In this document: in pieces, positions 6,301 through 6,960 of the stretch
Position numbering within the stretch: position 1 is the stretch's first letter
Layout of the letters: every line of letters begins with the position of its first letter
Position numbers and translations under genes: made by a program
NCBI GenBank assembly: GCA_965649545.1
Contig: CBFGLF010000093.1
Location: 1-6,960, forward strand
Direction: 5' to 3'
Length of the DNA: 6,960 bases
From: CABHOJ01 sp965649545
GTDB lineage: Bacteria; Pseudomonadota; Gammaproteobacteria; Burkholderiales; Methylophilaceae
Notes under the pieces: generated by a model
The model's input: only the letters and a program-made list of their open reading frames with translations
Database searches by the model: none
What the model was told of the DNA's origin: nothing

Positions 6301-6960
6301 GTTTACCTTGTCTGATGAGCTGTTCGTAGGCCGATTGGGCGGCCAGTTGTTCGGCGGCGCGGCGACTGGTGCCTTCGCCTTCGGTGCGTAGTTTGAACTT
6401 GCGGATATGGCACTCGACCCGGAAGGTCTGGCAATGCGCTTCGCCTTCGGTCGCCAGGACCGCATATTCGGGCACATCCACTTTCTGTGCCTGCAGGTAC
6501 TCCTGCAACAGGGATTTGGCATCCTTGCCGACGGCCTTCGGGTCCAGCGTCTCCAGCCTGTCGGCATAGAGTCGGCTCACTAGCCGTTGGGCCGCCTCGT
6601 AACCACTATCGATATAGACGGCACCGATGATCGCTTCCAGTGCGTCGGCCAGCACGGAAGGACGTCGCCAACCGCCACTCTTCAACTCGCCCTCCCCCAG
6701 TTGCAGGGACTCGCCGACATCGAGGGCCAAGGCGATCTCGGCCAGCGTGGCTTCCTTGACCAGGCTGGCACGCAAGCGGCTAAGGTCGCCTTCAGGCAGT
6801 TTGGGATAGCGCTGGTAGAGCTGATCGGCGACGGCGAGGTTCAGCACGCTGTCGCCAAGGAATTCCAGGCGCTCATTGTTAGGGTGACCGTAGCTACGGT
6901 GGGTGAGCGCCTGGGTGAGGAGTTGCGGTTGCTTGAAATCATGGCCAAGAGATCTGGCCA
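6284..6960 (-). CDS. rnc: Ribonuclease III, 5' end cut by window edge
   Basis: Double-strand-specific endoribonuclease that processes the 30S rRNA precursor and many structured mRNAs. The frame is open to the right edge, giving 224 complete residues before the stop (E. coli RNase III has 226), so only a few N-terminal residues are missing. The catalytic signature NERLEFLGDS lies at 6848-6877, preceded by LLTQALTHRS. The second metal-binding region DALEAIIGAVYID is near 6610-6650. The C-terminal dsRNA-binding domain (about 6300-6520) contains the DAKSLLQEYLQ entry helix and TSRRAAEQLAAQSA. An in-frame GTG at 6847 falls after the catalytic motif and is not the start. The stop TGA at 6284-6286 lies inside era. 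lepB usually lies upstream in this order, but is outside the window. Confidence 0.97.
   Translation of the reverse strand, partial: ARSLGHDFKQPQLLTQALTHRSYGHPNNERLEFLGDSVLNLAVADQLYQRYPKLPEGDLSRLRASLVKEATLAEIALALDVGESLQLGEGELKSGGWRRPSVLADALEAIIGAVYIDSGYEAAQRLVSRLYADRLETLDPKAVGKDAKSLLQEYLQAQKVDVPEYAVLATEGEAHCQTFRVECHIRKFKLRTEGEGTSRRAAEQLAAQSAYEQLIRQGKHDAAT
6305..6309 (-). promoter_or_regulatory. Ribosome binding site of era
   Basis: AAGGT on the minus strand inside the end of rnc, 5 bases before the ATG at 6300. It fixes the era start against the longer open frame. Confidence 0.6.

Noticed and set aside
6301..6567. N-terminal extension of era to give 391 residues
   Set aside because: The added part is rnc read in another frame; known Era proteins are about 300 residues and a ribosome site precedes the ATG at 6300.

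Overview
The window is one stretch of GC-rich bacterial chromosome in which every gene I can support lies on the minus strand, so it is transcribed from the right edge to the left. The order rnc-era-recO-pdxJ-acpS is the classic proteobacterial core block. The protein sequences look beta-proteobacterial to me (PdxJ, Era, and the neighbouring Fe-S photolyase and secreted adhesin-E-like protein), but that taxonomic call is an impression from sequence and gene order, not a computed result.

Layout in transcription order: rnc (RNase III, cut by the right edge) overlaps era (Era GTPase) by 17 bases. A 131-base spacer, the only real intergenic gap, separates era from recO. Then come recO (recombination mediator), pdxJ (vitamin B6 ring synthesis), acpS (ACP phosphopantetheinyl transferase), a secreted two-repeat protein resembling the surface-adhesin protein E family, tcdA (tRNA ct6A cyclase), a 57-residue DUF2256 zinc-binding-type protein, and an Fe-S cluster photolyase/cryptochrome of the Agrobacterium PhrB / Rhodobacter CryB type that runs off the left edge just short of its end. 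Junctions from recO onward are +9, +18, 0, -4, +10 and -4 bases, so the genes are very probably co-transcribed and partly translationally coupled.

The first half of the block is housekeeping: RNA processing and 16S/30S maturation (rnc, era), DNA repair (recO), and cofactor supply (pdxJ, acpS). The second half is a less standard tail: an envelope protein, a tRNA-modification enzyme and a light-dependent flavoprotein with a small companion. The most interesting parts are the DUF2256-photolyase pair, joined by a 4-base ATGA overlap, and the duplicated, cysteine-patterned secreted protein coupled to tcdA. I saw no mobile elements, CRISPR arrays, tRNA or rRNA genes, and no convincing terminator.
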